DNA of 64,000 nucleotides from Conexibacter sp. SYSU D00693. GTDB taxonomy: Bacteria > Actinomycetota > Thermoleophilia > Solirubrobacterales > Solirubrobacteraceae. The notes under the pieces are model-generated. The model did no database searches, was not told the origin of the DNA, and was given only the letters and a program-made list of their open reading frames with translations. Below, one piece after another: positions 41,935 through 50,432 of the stretch (position 1 is its first letter; each line of letters starts with the position of its first letter). Made by a program: the position numbers and the translations under genes. The stretch is from positions 3,658,001 to 3,722,000 of the forward strand of contig NZ_CP070950.1 in assembly GCF_017084525.1 (NCBI RefSeq), in the 5' to 3' direction.

Positions 41935-43209
41935 GTGAACCGCATCTGGGTGCTTCCCGCGCTGCTCGTCGTCACCGGCGTCGCCGCGGCGCTGGGGCTG
42001 TCGGCGATCGACCGGGCGGCGGGCTACGACCTGGTCCCGGTCTCCGTGGTCGGGACGGCGTCGACCGCCCAGCAGGTCCTGTCGCTGCTCGCCCAGGCCG
42101 TCCTGAACCTCGCGACCGTCGTGCTGAGCCTCACGCTGGTCGCCGTCCAGCTCGCCATGGGCCAGTTCTCGCCGCGGATCGTCCGGGCGCTGCAGGCCGA
42201 TCGGCGCAACCAGGCGGCGATCGGCGTCTTCCTCGGGACCTTCGCCTACGCGATGCTCGCCATGCGCGAGGTCGACGACCAGAGCAACCAGGTGCCGGGG
42301 CTCACCGTGCTGGTCGCCTACGTGCTCGGTCTGGCGTGCCTGGTCGGCCTGCTCGTCTACATCCACCAGGTCTCGCAGTCCCTGCGGGTCGGCGGGATCA
42401 TCGACCTCGTCGGCGACGAGACGCGCGCCCAGCTCGAGCGACGCTTCCCGCCCGACGACGAGGCCGTGCCGTCCGCCGACGGTGCCGCCGGGGTCCACAC
42501 GATCGACGCCAGGGACTCGGGCGCCGTCGTGCTGATCGAGCGCGACGCCCTCGTCGAGGCGGCGCGCGAGGCCGACGCCCGTGTGGAGGTCGTCCCGATG
42601 ATGGGCGACTTCGTGCCGAAGGGCGCGCCGCTGGCACGGGTGGAGGGCGGCGCGGTGCCGCCCGACGTGGTCCGGCGGCACGTCCGGCTGGCCAGCGAGC
42701 GCACCCACGAGCACGACCCGGCGTACGGGATCCGCAAGCTGGTGGACATCGCCGAGCGGGCCAGCGCGGACCCCTTCGACGACCCGACCACGACGGTCCA
42801 GGCGATCGATCGCCTGCACGACTGCCTGCGCCTGCGCCGGCGGCTGCCGTCGGGCAGCTACGCCGACGCGGCGGGCGTCCCGCGCCTGCTCGTCCGCGAG
42901 CTGCAGTGGCCGGGCTACGTCCGCCTCTCGTTCGACGAGGTGCGGCTCGTGGCGGCGGAGAACCCGCAGACGGCGCGGCGGCTGCGCGCGGCGCTGCTCG
43001 ACCTGCTCGACGTCGCCCCGCAGGACCGGCGGCCGCCGCTCGAGCGTCAGCTCAAGCTGCTGGAGGCCGCCGTGGCGCGCAACTTCGACGACGACGCCGA
43101 CGTCGACGCGGCGTCGACCGCGGACGCGCAGGGCCTCGGCTCGGGGCCCGACCTGGTCACCCTGCCGCTGGACGGAGCTCGACGAGCTGGTAGCGCAGCG
43201 CGAAGATGA
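41935..43209 (+). CDS. DUF2254 membrane protein
   Basis: This 424-residue protein has four N-terminal helices (MNRIWVLPALLVVTGVAAAL; VLNLATVVLSLTLVAVQLAM; AAIGVFLGTFAYAMLAM; VLVAYVLGLACLVGLLVYI). The motif GQFSPRI and a large soluble C-terminal region are characteristic of the DUF2254 family. Function unknown. GTG start with GGAGG-like sequence 7 nt upstream (CTGGAGGTCTGCC). Its last 53 bases overlap, antisense, the end of the sensor-kinase/regulator gene. Confidence 0.87.
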   Translation: MNRIWVLPALLVVTGVAAALGLSAIDRAAGYDLVPVSVVGTASTAQQVLSLLAQAVLNLATVVLSLTLVAVQLAMGQFSPRIVRALQADRRNQAAIGVFLGTFAYAMLAMREVDDQSNQVPGLTVLVAYVLGLACLVGLLVYIHQVSQSLRVGGIIDLVGDETRAQLERRFPPDDEAVPSADGAAGVHTIDARDSGAVVLIERDALVEAAREADARVEVVPMMGDFVPKGAPLARVEGGAVPPDVVRRHVRLASERTHEHDPAYGIRKLVDIAERASADPFDDPTTTVQAIDRLHDCLRLRRRLPSGSYADAAGVPRLLVRELQWPGYVRLSFDEVRLVAAENPQTARRLRAALLDLLDVAPQDRRPPLERQLKLLEAAVARNFDDDADVDAASTADAQGLGSGPDLVTLPLDGARRAGSAARR

Positions 43210-46030
43210 GCGCCTGCAGCTGGGAGTGCACGCCCAGCTTGGCGAGGATGCTCGCGACGTGGTTGCGCTGGGTGCGCACGGAGATGTGCAGCCGCGCCGC
43301 GGCGCCATGGCTGTCGCAGCCGTCGGCGATCAGCTGCAGGATCTCGCGCTCGCGCGGCGTCAGGCTCTCGATCGCCCGGCGGTCCAGGAGCTCGCGCTCG
43401 CGTTCGCGACTGGCGAACCGCAGCAGCTCCACGACCTCGTCGAGCGGCAGCAGCGTCTCGCCGGCGCGGACCCGCCGGACCGCGTCGAGGACGTCGGGCA
43501 GGCTGGTCGTCTTCGGCAGCGCGCCGGCGGCGCCGCGCTCCACCGCGCGCGCGAGGACCACGCGGTCCAGCCCGGCGCTGAGCACCAGCGCGTGCGCTCC
43601 GGGCTCGGCGTCGCGCAGCTCCGCGATCAGGTCGGTGCCGTCGCCGTCAGGGAGTCCCAGGTCGACCACGGCCACGTCGACGCCGTCGAGCAGGCCGCGG
43701 GCCTCGGCGAGGGTGGCCGCCTCGCCCACCACGTCGAAGTCCGGCTCGCTGCGCAGTGCTGCGGCGATCGCCTCGCGCACCGCCGCGTGGTCCTCGACGA
43801 GGAGCACGCGGATGGGGGCGGGGGTCGCCGGCGAGGACGTCAGCGGCAGCCGGACCCCCACGGCGGTGCCGCCCGCCGCGGGCGTCCGGACCGTGACCTG
43901 GCCGCCGTGCCGGGCCGCGCGCTCGTGCATGCCGGCGATCCCGTTGCCCGACACCGCGTGGGCGTCCACGCCCCGCCCGTCGTCGGTGACGTCGCACCAC
44001 AGCTGCCCGCCGGTCGTCCACGTCCGCACCCTGACGCGGTGGGCGTCGGCATGGCGGCGGACGTTGGTCAGCGCCTCGCCGACGATGTGCAGGAGGTCGT
44101 CGCTCGTGCGCCGCGGCGGTCGCTCGGGCATCCCGGCCACCTGCAGGTCGACCTGCAGGTCGGGCGCCATGCGGCGGTGCAGCTCGACGAGCTCCGCGAG
44201 CAGGTCCTCGAGCGGGCGGTCCTCCTCGGCGAGGCGCAGGTCGTAGACGGCGCTGCTCAGGGCACCGCCGATCCGCGTCAGGGCGTCGACGAGGAGGTCG
44301 TCACGCTGTGACCCGGCCGGTGGGTCCTCGGCGCGGGCCAGCGCGTACCGCGCATCCTGCAGGGCCTCGTCGTGCAGTGCGCGGGCCATGCGCCGGCGCT
44401 CGGCGTCGCGCGTCTGCTCGAGCCGCCGCGACGTGCGCGAGCGCTCGATGGCGGCCGCCAGCGCGTGCGCGGCGGCCTGGAGGTACGTCACGTCGGGCGG
44501 GGCGAGGCGCGGGCCGGCGTGCGAGAAGACGCCGAGCGCGCCGAAGACCTCGTCCTGCCCCGCGACCGGCACGATCGCGCCGGCGGCTGGCCGGTGCGAG
44601 CGCAGGGCCGGCGCCACGTCGACGCCGGCCGCGAGGACGTCGTCGACGACGACGGCGCCGTCGGCCAGCGCGCGACCGAACAGGTCGCCGGCGTCCGTCG
44701 TCCCGACGACCATCGCGCCCTCGTGCTCGAAGCCGGCACCGGCACGGAGGAGCAGCCGGTCACCGACCGGCGAGCGCTCGGCGAACAGCGCGAAGGTGGC
44801 GCCCACCGCCCGGCCGATGCGGCGGACGGCGTCGTCGAGGAACCGTCCCAGGTCGTCGGTCCGCCCTGAGCGGGCGCCGAGCCGGGCCACGACCGCCTGC
44901 TGCTCGACGCGACGGGCGCCAGCCTCCTCGGCGGCGTGCCAGTCGCTCACGTCGCGCAGGAGCACCGACACGCCGTCGTCTGCGGGGTGGACCCGGACCT
45001 GCCACCACCCGCCGACCTCGTCGCGATGGCGGCCCGCGTCGACGGCCCGCCGCTCGGCCTGCGCCGCGGCGGCGGCGCGCTCGACCGGCGCCCCGAGCAG
45101 CGCGGGGAGCACGGTCAGCGCATGGGCGCCGATGAGCGGCTCGTGGCGCGGCTGCTCGCCCCGCAGCCGGGCGATGAGCCGGGCCGCCCCCGCGTTGAGG
45201 AAGGTCAGCCGGAGGTCGCCGTCGAGGCCGAGCAGTGGGTCGGTCACGCTCTCGAGGACCGCGGTGGTCCGCCGCCGGGACTCACGCAGCAGCTCGTCCT
45301 GACGCAGCGACGGGCGCAGGTCGCGCGAGACCGTCGCGATGCCCAAGGGGCGCGCGCTCGCCCGGTCGTCGACGCGGAAGGCCTGGCACGAGACCGGGAC
45401 CGGCGGACCTCCGGCGAAGTCGTGCAGGTCCAGCTGCTCGGTCCGGCGGTCCCCGCGCATGACGTCCGGCAGGAGCTCGTCGCGCACCCGCGGGCGGTCG
45501 TGCTCGGCGAAGAGGTCGGCCACGTCGCGGCCGTCGGCCTGGGACAGGTCGTGCAGGCCGAGAAGCCGGAGACCCGCGTCGTTGACGAAGGCGACGCGTC
45601 CGTCGAGGTCGGCGAAGCAGACGGCGTCCTGCGAGTCCGCGACCACCGCCGACAGCTGCTCGAGGCGCCGGGCGACCCGGCGGCGCTCGGTCACGTCGCG
45701 GTGGATCCCCACGTAGCCGCAGAGCTCGCCCGCGTCGTCGTGGATCGCGGAGACCACGGCCTCGACCTCGATGGGCATCCCGTCCCCGCGGACCGCGGTC
45801 AGCTCGGTGCGCGACCGTCCGTGCTCCAGGAGCTCGCGTTCGAGGCGCTCGCGCTGGTCGTCGCCCCTGAAGGTCGCGACCTCGTTCGCGGGCCGGCCGA
45901 GCACGTCGGCGGCGGCGAAGCCGTACAGCTGCTCCGCACCGGGGTTCCAGTGGGTGATGCGGAAGTCGGCGTCGGTCCCCACCACGCCGTCGTCGACGAG
46001 GTCGAGCAGGCGCGCCTGATGCTGCTGCAT
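43157..46030 (-). CDS. single-chain PAS/GAF sensor kinase fused to receiver and LuxR DNA-binding domain
   Basis: 957 residues without a stop. PAS domains lie at about 1-120 (DADFRITHWNPGAEQLYG), 125-240 and 250-375, and a GAF domain at about 385-540. The HisKA_3 helix has H553 in MARALHDEALQ, and the HATPase has N656 in GEALTNVRRHA and DDGRGVD. The receiver starts at 738 with phosphoacceptor D790 in VDLGLPDGDG. The LuxR HTH is SLTPREREILQLIADG...ISVRTQRNHVASIL. NarL-type kinase and regulator are normally two proteins. Here all are joined by a ~10-residue linker (TSSPATPAP), giving a cytosolic protein with no membrane segment. It probably senses redox or small molecules and binds DNA itself. 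Confidence 0.88.
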   Translation of the reverse strand: MQQHQARLLDLVDDGVVGTDADFRITHWNPGAEQLYGFAAADVLGRPANEVATFRGDDQRERLERELLEHGRSRTELTAVRGDGMPIEVEAVVSAIHDDAGELCGYVGIHRDVTERRRVARRLEQLSAVVADSQDAVCFADLDGRVAFVNDAGLRLLGLHDLSQADGRDVADLFAEHDRPRVRDELLPDVMRGDRRTEQLDLHDFAGGPPVPVSCQAFRVDDRASARPLGIATVSRDLRPSLRQDELLRESRRRTTAVLESVTDPLLGLDGDLRLTFLNAGAARLIARLRGEQPRHEPLIGAHALTVLPALLGAPVERAAAAAQAERRAVDAGRHRDEVGGWWQVRVHPADDGVSVLLRDVSDWHAAEEAGARRVEQQAVVARLGARSGRTDDLGRFLDDAVRRIGRAVGATFALFAERSPVGDRLLLRAGAGFEHEGAMVVGTTDAGDLFGRALADGAVVVDDVLAAGVDVAPALRSHRPAAGAIVPVAGQDEVFGALGVFSHAGPRLAPPDVTYLQAAAHALAAAIERSRTSRRLEQTRDAERRRMARALHDEALQDARYALARAEDPPAGSQRDDLLVDALTRIGGALSSAVYDLRLAEEDRPLEDLLAELVELHRRMAPDLQVDLQVAGMPERPPRRTSDDLLHIVGEALTNVRRHADAHRVRVRTWTTGGQLWCDVTDDGRGVDAHAVSGNGIAGMHERAARHGGQVTVRTPAAGGTAVGVRLPLTSSPATPAPIRVLLVEDHAAVREAIAAALRSEPDFDVVGEAATLAEARGLLDGVDVAVVDLGLPDGDGTDLIAELRDAEPGAHALVLSAGLDRVVLARAVERGAAGALPKTTSLPDVLDAVRRVRAGETLLPLDEVVELLRFASRERERELLDRRAIESLTPREREILQLIADGCDSHGAAARLHISVRTQRNHVASILAKLGVHSQLQALIFALRYQLVELRPAAG

Positions 46031-46149
46031 GTCGGGGGCGCCGGCGCTGCGCACCTCCGGGCGCTGCCCGGGCCTGGCGTGTCGAAACTCGCCGGGCCGC
46101 TCACCGTTGGAGGGCAACGACGGTGGCCGCCGTCGCCCTGTGGGAGCGG

Positions 46150-47184
46150 CTAGGCGGCGGCGGTCTTCGGCGCCCAGCCGATCGCGGGTGCGACGTCGCG
46201 CACGATCGTCTCGAGCAGGTGGGCGTTGTAGTCGACGCCGAGCTGGTTCGGGACCGTGAGCAGGAGGGTGTCGGCCTCGCGGACCGCGACGTCCTGGGCG
46301 AGCTCCTGCGCGATCTTGTCCGGCTCGCCGGTGTAGGTGCGGCCGAATCGCGAGACGGTGCCCTCGAGGATCCCGACCTGGTCGGCGTTGGAGTCGCGGC
46401 CGAAGAGGCGGCGGTCGAGGTCGCTGGTGATCGGGATGACGCTGCGGCTGACCGAGACGCGCGGCTCGCGCTCGTGGCCGGCGGCCAGCCACGCGTCGCG
46501 GAAGACCGCGATCTGCTCGGCCTGGAGCTGGTCGAACGGGACGCCCGTGTCCTCGACGAGGAGCGTCGAGCTCATGAGGTTCATGCCCTGCTGGCCGGCC
46601 CACGCGGCGGTCGCCCGGGTGCCCGAGCCCCACCAGATGCGGTCGGCCAGGCCGGGGGCCTGCGGCTGGATCGGCAGCATGCCCTCGGAGGGCTGGCCGC
46701 CCGCGTCGGCGTGCACCACGCCGGCGCCTTCGATCGCCGCGCGGAAGAGCTTGGTCTTCTGGCGCGCGAGCTCGCCGGCGTCGAGGCCCTCCGGCGGGAC
46801 GTAGCCGAACGCCTCGGCGCCCTTCCACGCCGGCTCGGGCGAGCCGCGGCTCACGCCGAGCTGCAGCCGGCCGGCGCTGATGAGGTCGGCGACGGCGGCC
46901 TCCTCGGCCATGTAGAGCGGGTTCTCGTAGCGCATGTCGATCACGCCGGTGCCGAGCTCGATGCGCGAGGTGCGGGCGGCCATCGCGCTGAGCAGGGGGA
47001 ACGGCGCGCTGAGCTGGCGCGCGAAGTGGTGGACGCGGACGAACGCGCCGTCGACGCCGAGCTCCTCGGCCGCCACCGCCAGCTCGATGGACTGCGTGAG
47101 CGCCTCCTGGGCCGTGGGCGTGCGGCTGATGCCGCCCGGCTGCCAGTGGCCGAAGGAGAGGAACCCGATGCGCTTCTCGTGCAC
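46150..47184 (-). CDS. LLM-class flavin-dependent oxidoreductase
   Basis: This 344-residue luciferase-like monooxygenase opens RIGFLSFGHWQPGG, has LGTGVIDMRYENPLYMAEEAAV, LQLGVSRGSPEP and IWWGSGTRATAAWAG. It should use FMNH2 or F420H2; the group is often annotated as probable LLM oxidoreductase in actinobacteria. Substrate unknown. The GTG at 47184 is preceded by GAGG 8 nt upstream; GTG 47193 is an alternative. It is divergent from the glucan phosphorylase gene. Confidence 0.9.
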   Translation of the reverse strand: MHEKRIGFLSFGHWQPGGISRTPTAQEALTQSIELAVAAEELGVDGAFVRVHHFARQLSAPFPLLSAMAARTSRIELGTGVIDMRYENPLYMAEEAAVADLISAGRLQLGVSRGSPEPAWKGAEAFGYVPPEGLDAGELARQKTKLFRAAIEGAGVVHADAGGQPSEGMLPIQPQAPGLADRIWWGSGTRATAAWAGQQGMNLMSSTLLVEDTGVPFDQLQAEQIAVFRDAWLAAGHEREPRVSVSRSVIPITSDLDRRLFGRDSNADQVGILEGTVSRFGRTYTGEPDKIAQELAQDVAVREADTLLLTVPNQLGVDYNAHLLETIVRDVAPAIGWAPKTAAA

Positions 47185-47283
47185 TGCCGTCACCTCGTCT
47201 CGTTCGATGCGGACTGCGGTCCGCTTCTTCGTCGAGCTTAGCACCGCGTGTCGCTCACCCGCTCGTGGGGGACAGGGGTGGGG

Positions 47284-49422
47284 ATGACGCACGCGACGAC
47301 GACGTCCGACGCCGGCGCCGCGGACCTCGCGGCCGAGGTCGCCGACCTCGCTGAGCGACTGCCCGGTCCGCTGCGCCCGCTCGCGCGCGTGGCCTACGAC
47401 CTGCGCTGGTCCTGGGACCCCGACGGGCCCCCGACCTTCGCGGCGATCGCGCCGAGTCTCTGGGAGGCCGTCGGCCACAACCCCGTCCGGCTCCTGCGCG
47501 AGGTCCGGCTCGCCAACCTGCGCGCCGCCGCGGCAGACGAGGCGCTCGTCGGGCGCGCCGCGGCGCTCGAGGCCCGCGTCGAAGGCCCGCCGCGGCCCGT
47601 CGCCTCCGGTGGCGTCGCGTACTTCTGCGCGGAGTTCGCGCTGCACCGCTCGCTGCCCGGCTACGGCGGCGGCCTCGGCGTGCTGGCCGGCGACATCCTC
47701 AAGGAGGCCTCCGACCTCGCCCTGCCGATGGTGGGCGTCGGGCTCCTCTACCGCCAGGGCGCGGCGCACCAGCGCACCGACGCCTCGGGCTGGCAGCACG
47801 ACTGGTGGTCGACCGCGCAGCCCGACGCGCTGCCGATGGCGCTCGTCACCGGGGGCGACGGCAAGCCCGTCCTCGTCTCGGTGCCCGTCGGGGACCGCGA
47901 GGTCGTCGCCCAGCTCTGGCGCGTCGACGTCGGCCGCGTGCCGCTGCTGCTGCTCGACGCCGACCGTCCCGAGAACGACGCGATCGGCCGCTGGACGACC
48001 GCGCGCCTCTACGACGGCGACCCCGAGACGCGCCTGGCCCAGTACGCGCTGCTGGGCGCCGGCGGCGTGCGCGCGCTGCGCGCGGTGGGCATCGACCCGG
48101 CCGTCGTCCACCTCAACGAGGGCCATGCCGCGCTCGCCGCCCTCGAGCTCGCGTGCGTCGAGCGCGAGGCGGGCGCCGACCCGCAGGAGGCGCTCGCGCG
48201 GGCCCGCGCGAAGACGATCTTCACGACGCACACCCCGGTGCCGGCGGGCAACGACACCTACCCGCCCCACCAGGTCGCCGAGCAGCTCGGCCGGCTCTGC
48301 GAGCAGGCGGGCATCGCGCCCGAGCAGCTCGTGCGCCTGGGCCGCACGACGCCCGACGACGAGCAGGAGCCGCTCGGCGTCACCCAGCTGGCCCTGCGCA
48401 CGAGCCGCGCGGCCAACGGCGTCGCCGAGCGCCACGGCCACGTGAGCCGCGGGATGTGGCGCGGCGTCTGGCCCGACCGCGAGGAGGCCGACGTCCCCAT
48501 CGGCCACGTCACCAACGGCGTGCACCTCCCGACGTGGCTCGGCAGGCCCATGCGCGCCCTGCTCGACCGGACCTTCGGGGAGGGCTGGACGGCCCGCGCC
48601 GACGACCCGGCGACGTGGCAGGCGCTCGACGACGTCCCCGACGAGGAGCTGTGGGCGGTGCGCAACGCGCAGCGCGCGCAGCTCATCGCCCTGGCCCGCG
48701 AGCGCGGCGCGCGTGACCGGCTCGTACGCGGCGACCAGCGCGCGTACGTCGCGGCGGCCGAACGCTCCCTGGACCCCGACGTCCTGACCCTCGGCTTCGC
48801 CCGGCGCATCGCGACCTACAAGCGCATCGGCCTGCTCGTCGCCGACCGCGAGCGGGCCCTGGCGCTGCTGGGGGGCGAGCACCCGGTCCAGCTGCTCATC
48901 GCGGGCAAGGCGCACCCGCGCGACGAGGAGGCCAAGCGCACGCTGCAGGGCGTCTTCGAGCTCAAGCAGGACCCGCGCGTCGCCGAGCGCGTCGTCTTCC
49001 TCGACGACTACGACGTCGCGCTGGGCGCGGCGCTCACCCAGGGCTGCGACGTGTGGCTCAACGTCCCCCGCCCGCCGCTCGAGGCCTCGGGCACCAGCGG
49101 CATGAAGTCGGCGGCCAACGGCGGGCTCAACGTCTCCGTCCTCGACGGCTGGTGGGCGGAGGCGTTCGACGGCTCCAACGGCTGGGGCCTGGACGGCTCG
49201 GTCGAGCACGGCGACCAGGGCGCGCGCGACTGGCGCGATGCCGGCGCCATGCTCGACGTGCTCGGCGGGGAGGTCGCGCCGATGTTCCACCGCCGCGACG
49301 CGCAGGGCCTGCCGCGCGAGTGGCTGCAGCTGGTGCGCAACTCGCTCAAGACCAACGGCCCGCGCTTCAGCGCCACGCGGATGGTCCGCGACTACGCGCG
49401 CGACATGTACGGCCTCGGGTGA
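47284..49422 (+). CDS. glgP: alpha-glucan phosphorylase (GT35, short form)
   Basis: This 712-residue enzyme is of the short TIGR02094-type phosphorylase class. It shows RVAYDLRWSWDPDG, YFCAEFALHRSLPGYGGGLGVLAGD, VVHLNEGHAA, TTHTPVPAGND, RIATYKRIGLL, and the PLP lysine K608 in SGTSGMKSAANGGL. It removes glucose-1-phosphate from glycogen or maltodextrin. The C-terminal GSVEHGDQGARDWRDAG is typical. The ATG at 47284 follows GGGG by a few bases. The stop overlaps the start of the arginine deiminase-like gene (GTGA). Confidence 0.93.
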   Translation: MTHATTTSDAGAADLAAEVADLAERLPGPLRPLARVAYDLRWSWDPDGPPTFAAIAPSLWEAVGHNPVRLLREVRLANLRAAAADEALVGRAAALEARVEGPPRPVASGGVAYFCAEFALHRSLPGYGGGLGVLAGDILKEASDLALPMVGVGLLYRQGAAHQRTDASGWQHDWWSTAQPDALPMALVTGGDGKPVLVSVPVGDREVVAQLWRVDVGRVPLLLLDADRPENDAIGRWTTARLYDGDPETRLAQYALLGAGGVRALRAVGIDPAVVHLNEGHAALAALELACVEREAGADPQEALARARAKTIFTTHTPVPAGNDTYPPHQVAEQLGRLCEQAGIAPEQLVRLGRTTPDDEQEPLGVTQLALRTSRAANGVAERHGHVSRGMWRGVWPDREEADVPIGHVTNGVHLPTWLGRPMRALLDRTFGEGWTARADDPATWQALDDVPDEELWAVRNAQRAQLIALARERGARDRLVRGDQRAYVAAAERSLDPDVLTLGFARRIATYKRIGLLVADRERALALLGGEHPVQLLIAGKAHPRDEEAKRTLQGVFELKQDPRVAERVVFLDDYDVALGAALTQGCDVWLNVPRPPLEASGTSGMKSAANGGLNVSVLDGWWAEAFDGSNGWGLDGSVEHGDQGARDWRDAGAMLDVLGGEVAPMFHRRDAQGLPREWLQLVRNSLKTNGPRFSATRMVRDYARDMYGLG

Positions 49423-50423
49423 GCGCCGCGCCGCGGGTCGACTCCGAGGTCGGCCGGCTGCGGACCGTCCTGGTCCACCGGCCCGGCGACGAGCTGGCCC
49501 ACGTCGACCCGGAGCATCCCGAGGCGGCGCTGTTCGGCGCGGCGATGGACGCCGCGCAGGCGGCGGCCGAGCACGACGCGCTGACCGCCGCGCTGCGCGA
49601 CGGCGGCGCCGAGGTCCTCGAGGTCGCCGCGCTGGCCGCCGACGTCCTGGGCACCGGGGACGCCCGGCGGGCGATCGGCGCGATGCCCAACCTCCTCTAC
49701 ACGCGCGACCCGGCGTTCTGGGTGGGCGACGGCTGGGTCGCCGGCGAGATGGCGACCGGCCAGCGCCACGACGAGCCCGAGCTCCTCGCGCGCGTCTTCA
49801 CCGAGCACCCGCGCCTCGCCGAGACGTCGCGGTCGTGGACGCCCGCCGGGGCGCCGCGGCCCGTCGTCGAGGGCGGCGACGTGCTCGTGCCGGCGGCGGG
49901 ACGTGTCGCGGTCGGCGTCGGGGAGCGCACGACCGAGGCCGGCGCGCGGGCGCTGGCGGAGGCCCTGCTCGAGGGCGGCGGGGCGACGGAGCTGCTGACG
50001 TTGCGGGTCCCGGCGGGCGCGGGCTTCCACCTGGACCTCGTCCTCACGGCGCTGGACGTCGACGCCTTCGCGGTGTGGGCGCCGGTGCGCGACCGCCTGC
50101 AGGCCCACGTGTGGCGCTGGACGCCGTCGGGCGTGACGCCGTCGGCGATCGACGACGCCTACCGCTGGCTGGCCGGCGGCCACGCAGCGCAGCTCGTCGA
50201 GATCGCCGCCGAGCCCGACGGCCACGGGCGACCCTGGGACCACGGGTGCAACGTCGTCGCCCTCGCGCCGCGCACGGTCGTCGCCTACGCCGACAACGTG
50301 CGCGCCAACGCCCGGCTCGAGGCGGCGGGCGTGACGGTCGTCGCCGTCCCGGGCGCGGCGCTCGCGGCGGGGAGGGGCGGGCCGCGGTGCCTGACCTGCC
50401 CGGTCAGTCGCGACCCGCTCTGA
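49419..50423 (+). CDS. arcA: arginine deiminase-like amidinotransferase-fold protein
   Basis: This 334-residue protein has the ADI order of motifs. LVHRPGDEL opens it, then NLLYTRDPAFW (family N-L-x-F-T-R-D), EGGDVLVPA, the HxD of FHLDLVLTALD, HGCNVVALAPRTVVAYADN, and catalytic C324 in GGPRCLTCPVSR. Active ADI converts arginine to citrulline and ammonia. Length is shorter than classical ArcA (~410) because the helical insert is reduced. No arcB or arcC is adjacent; instead it is coupled to the glucan phosphorylase by GTGA, an unusual partnership. Confidence 0.82.
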   Translation: MSAAPRVDSEVGRLRTVLVHRPGDELAHVDPEHPEAALFGAAMDAAQAAAEHDALTAALRDGGAEVLEVAALAADVLGTGDARRAIGAMPNLLYTRDPAFWVGDGWVAGEMATGQRHDEPELLARVFTEHPRLAETSRSWTPAGAPRPVVEGGDVLVPAAGRVAVGVGERTTEAGARALAEALLEGGGATELLTLRVPAGAGFHLDLVLTALDVDAFAVWAPVRDRLQAHVWRWTPSGVTPSAIDDAYRWLAGGHAAQLVEIAAEPDGHGRPWDHGCNVVALAPRTVVAYADNVRANARLEAAGVTVVAVPGAALAAGRGGPRCLTCPVSRDPL

Positions 50424-50432
50424 TCGGGTGCC

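Noticed and set aside
43157-46828. Longer start for the sensor kinase fusion (to 46828)
   Set aside because: Upstream residues are Arg/Pro-rich and overlap the LLM oxidoreductase gene antisense. The PAS domain begins right after ATG 46030.
46150-49290. N-terminal extension of the LLM oxidoreductase across the glucan phosphorylase gene
   Set aside because: The extension is low-complexity and antisense to conserved phosphorylase motifs. A GTG with a ribosome site at 47184 starts the real protein.
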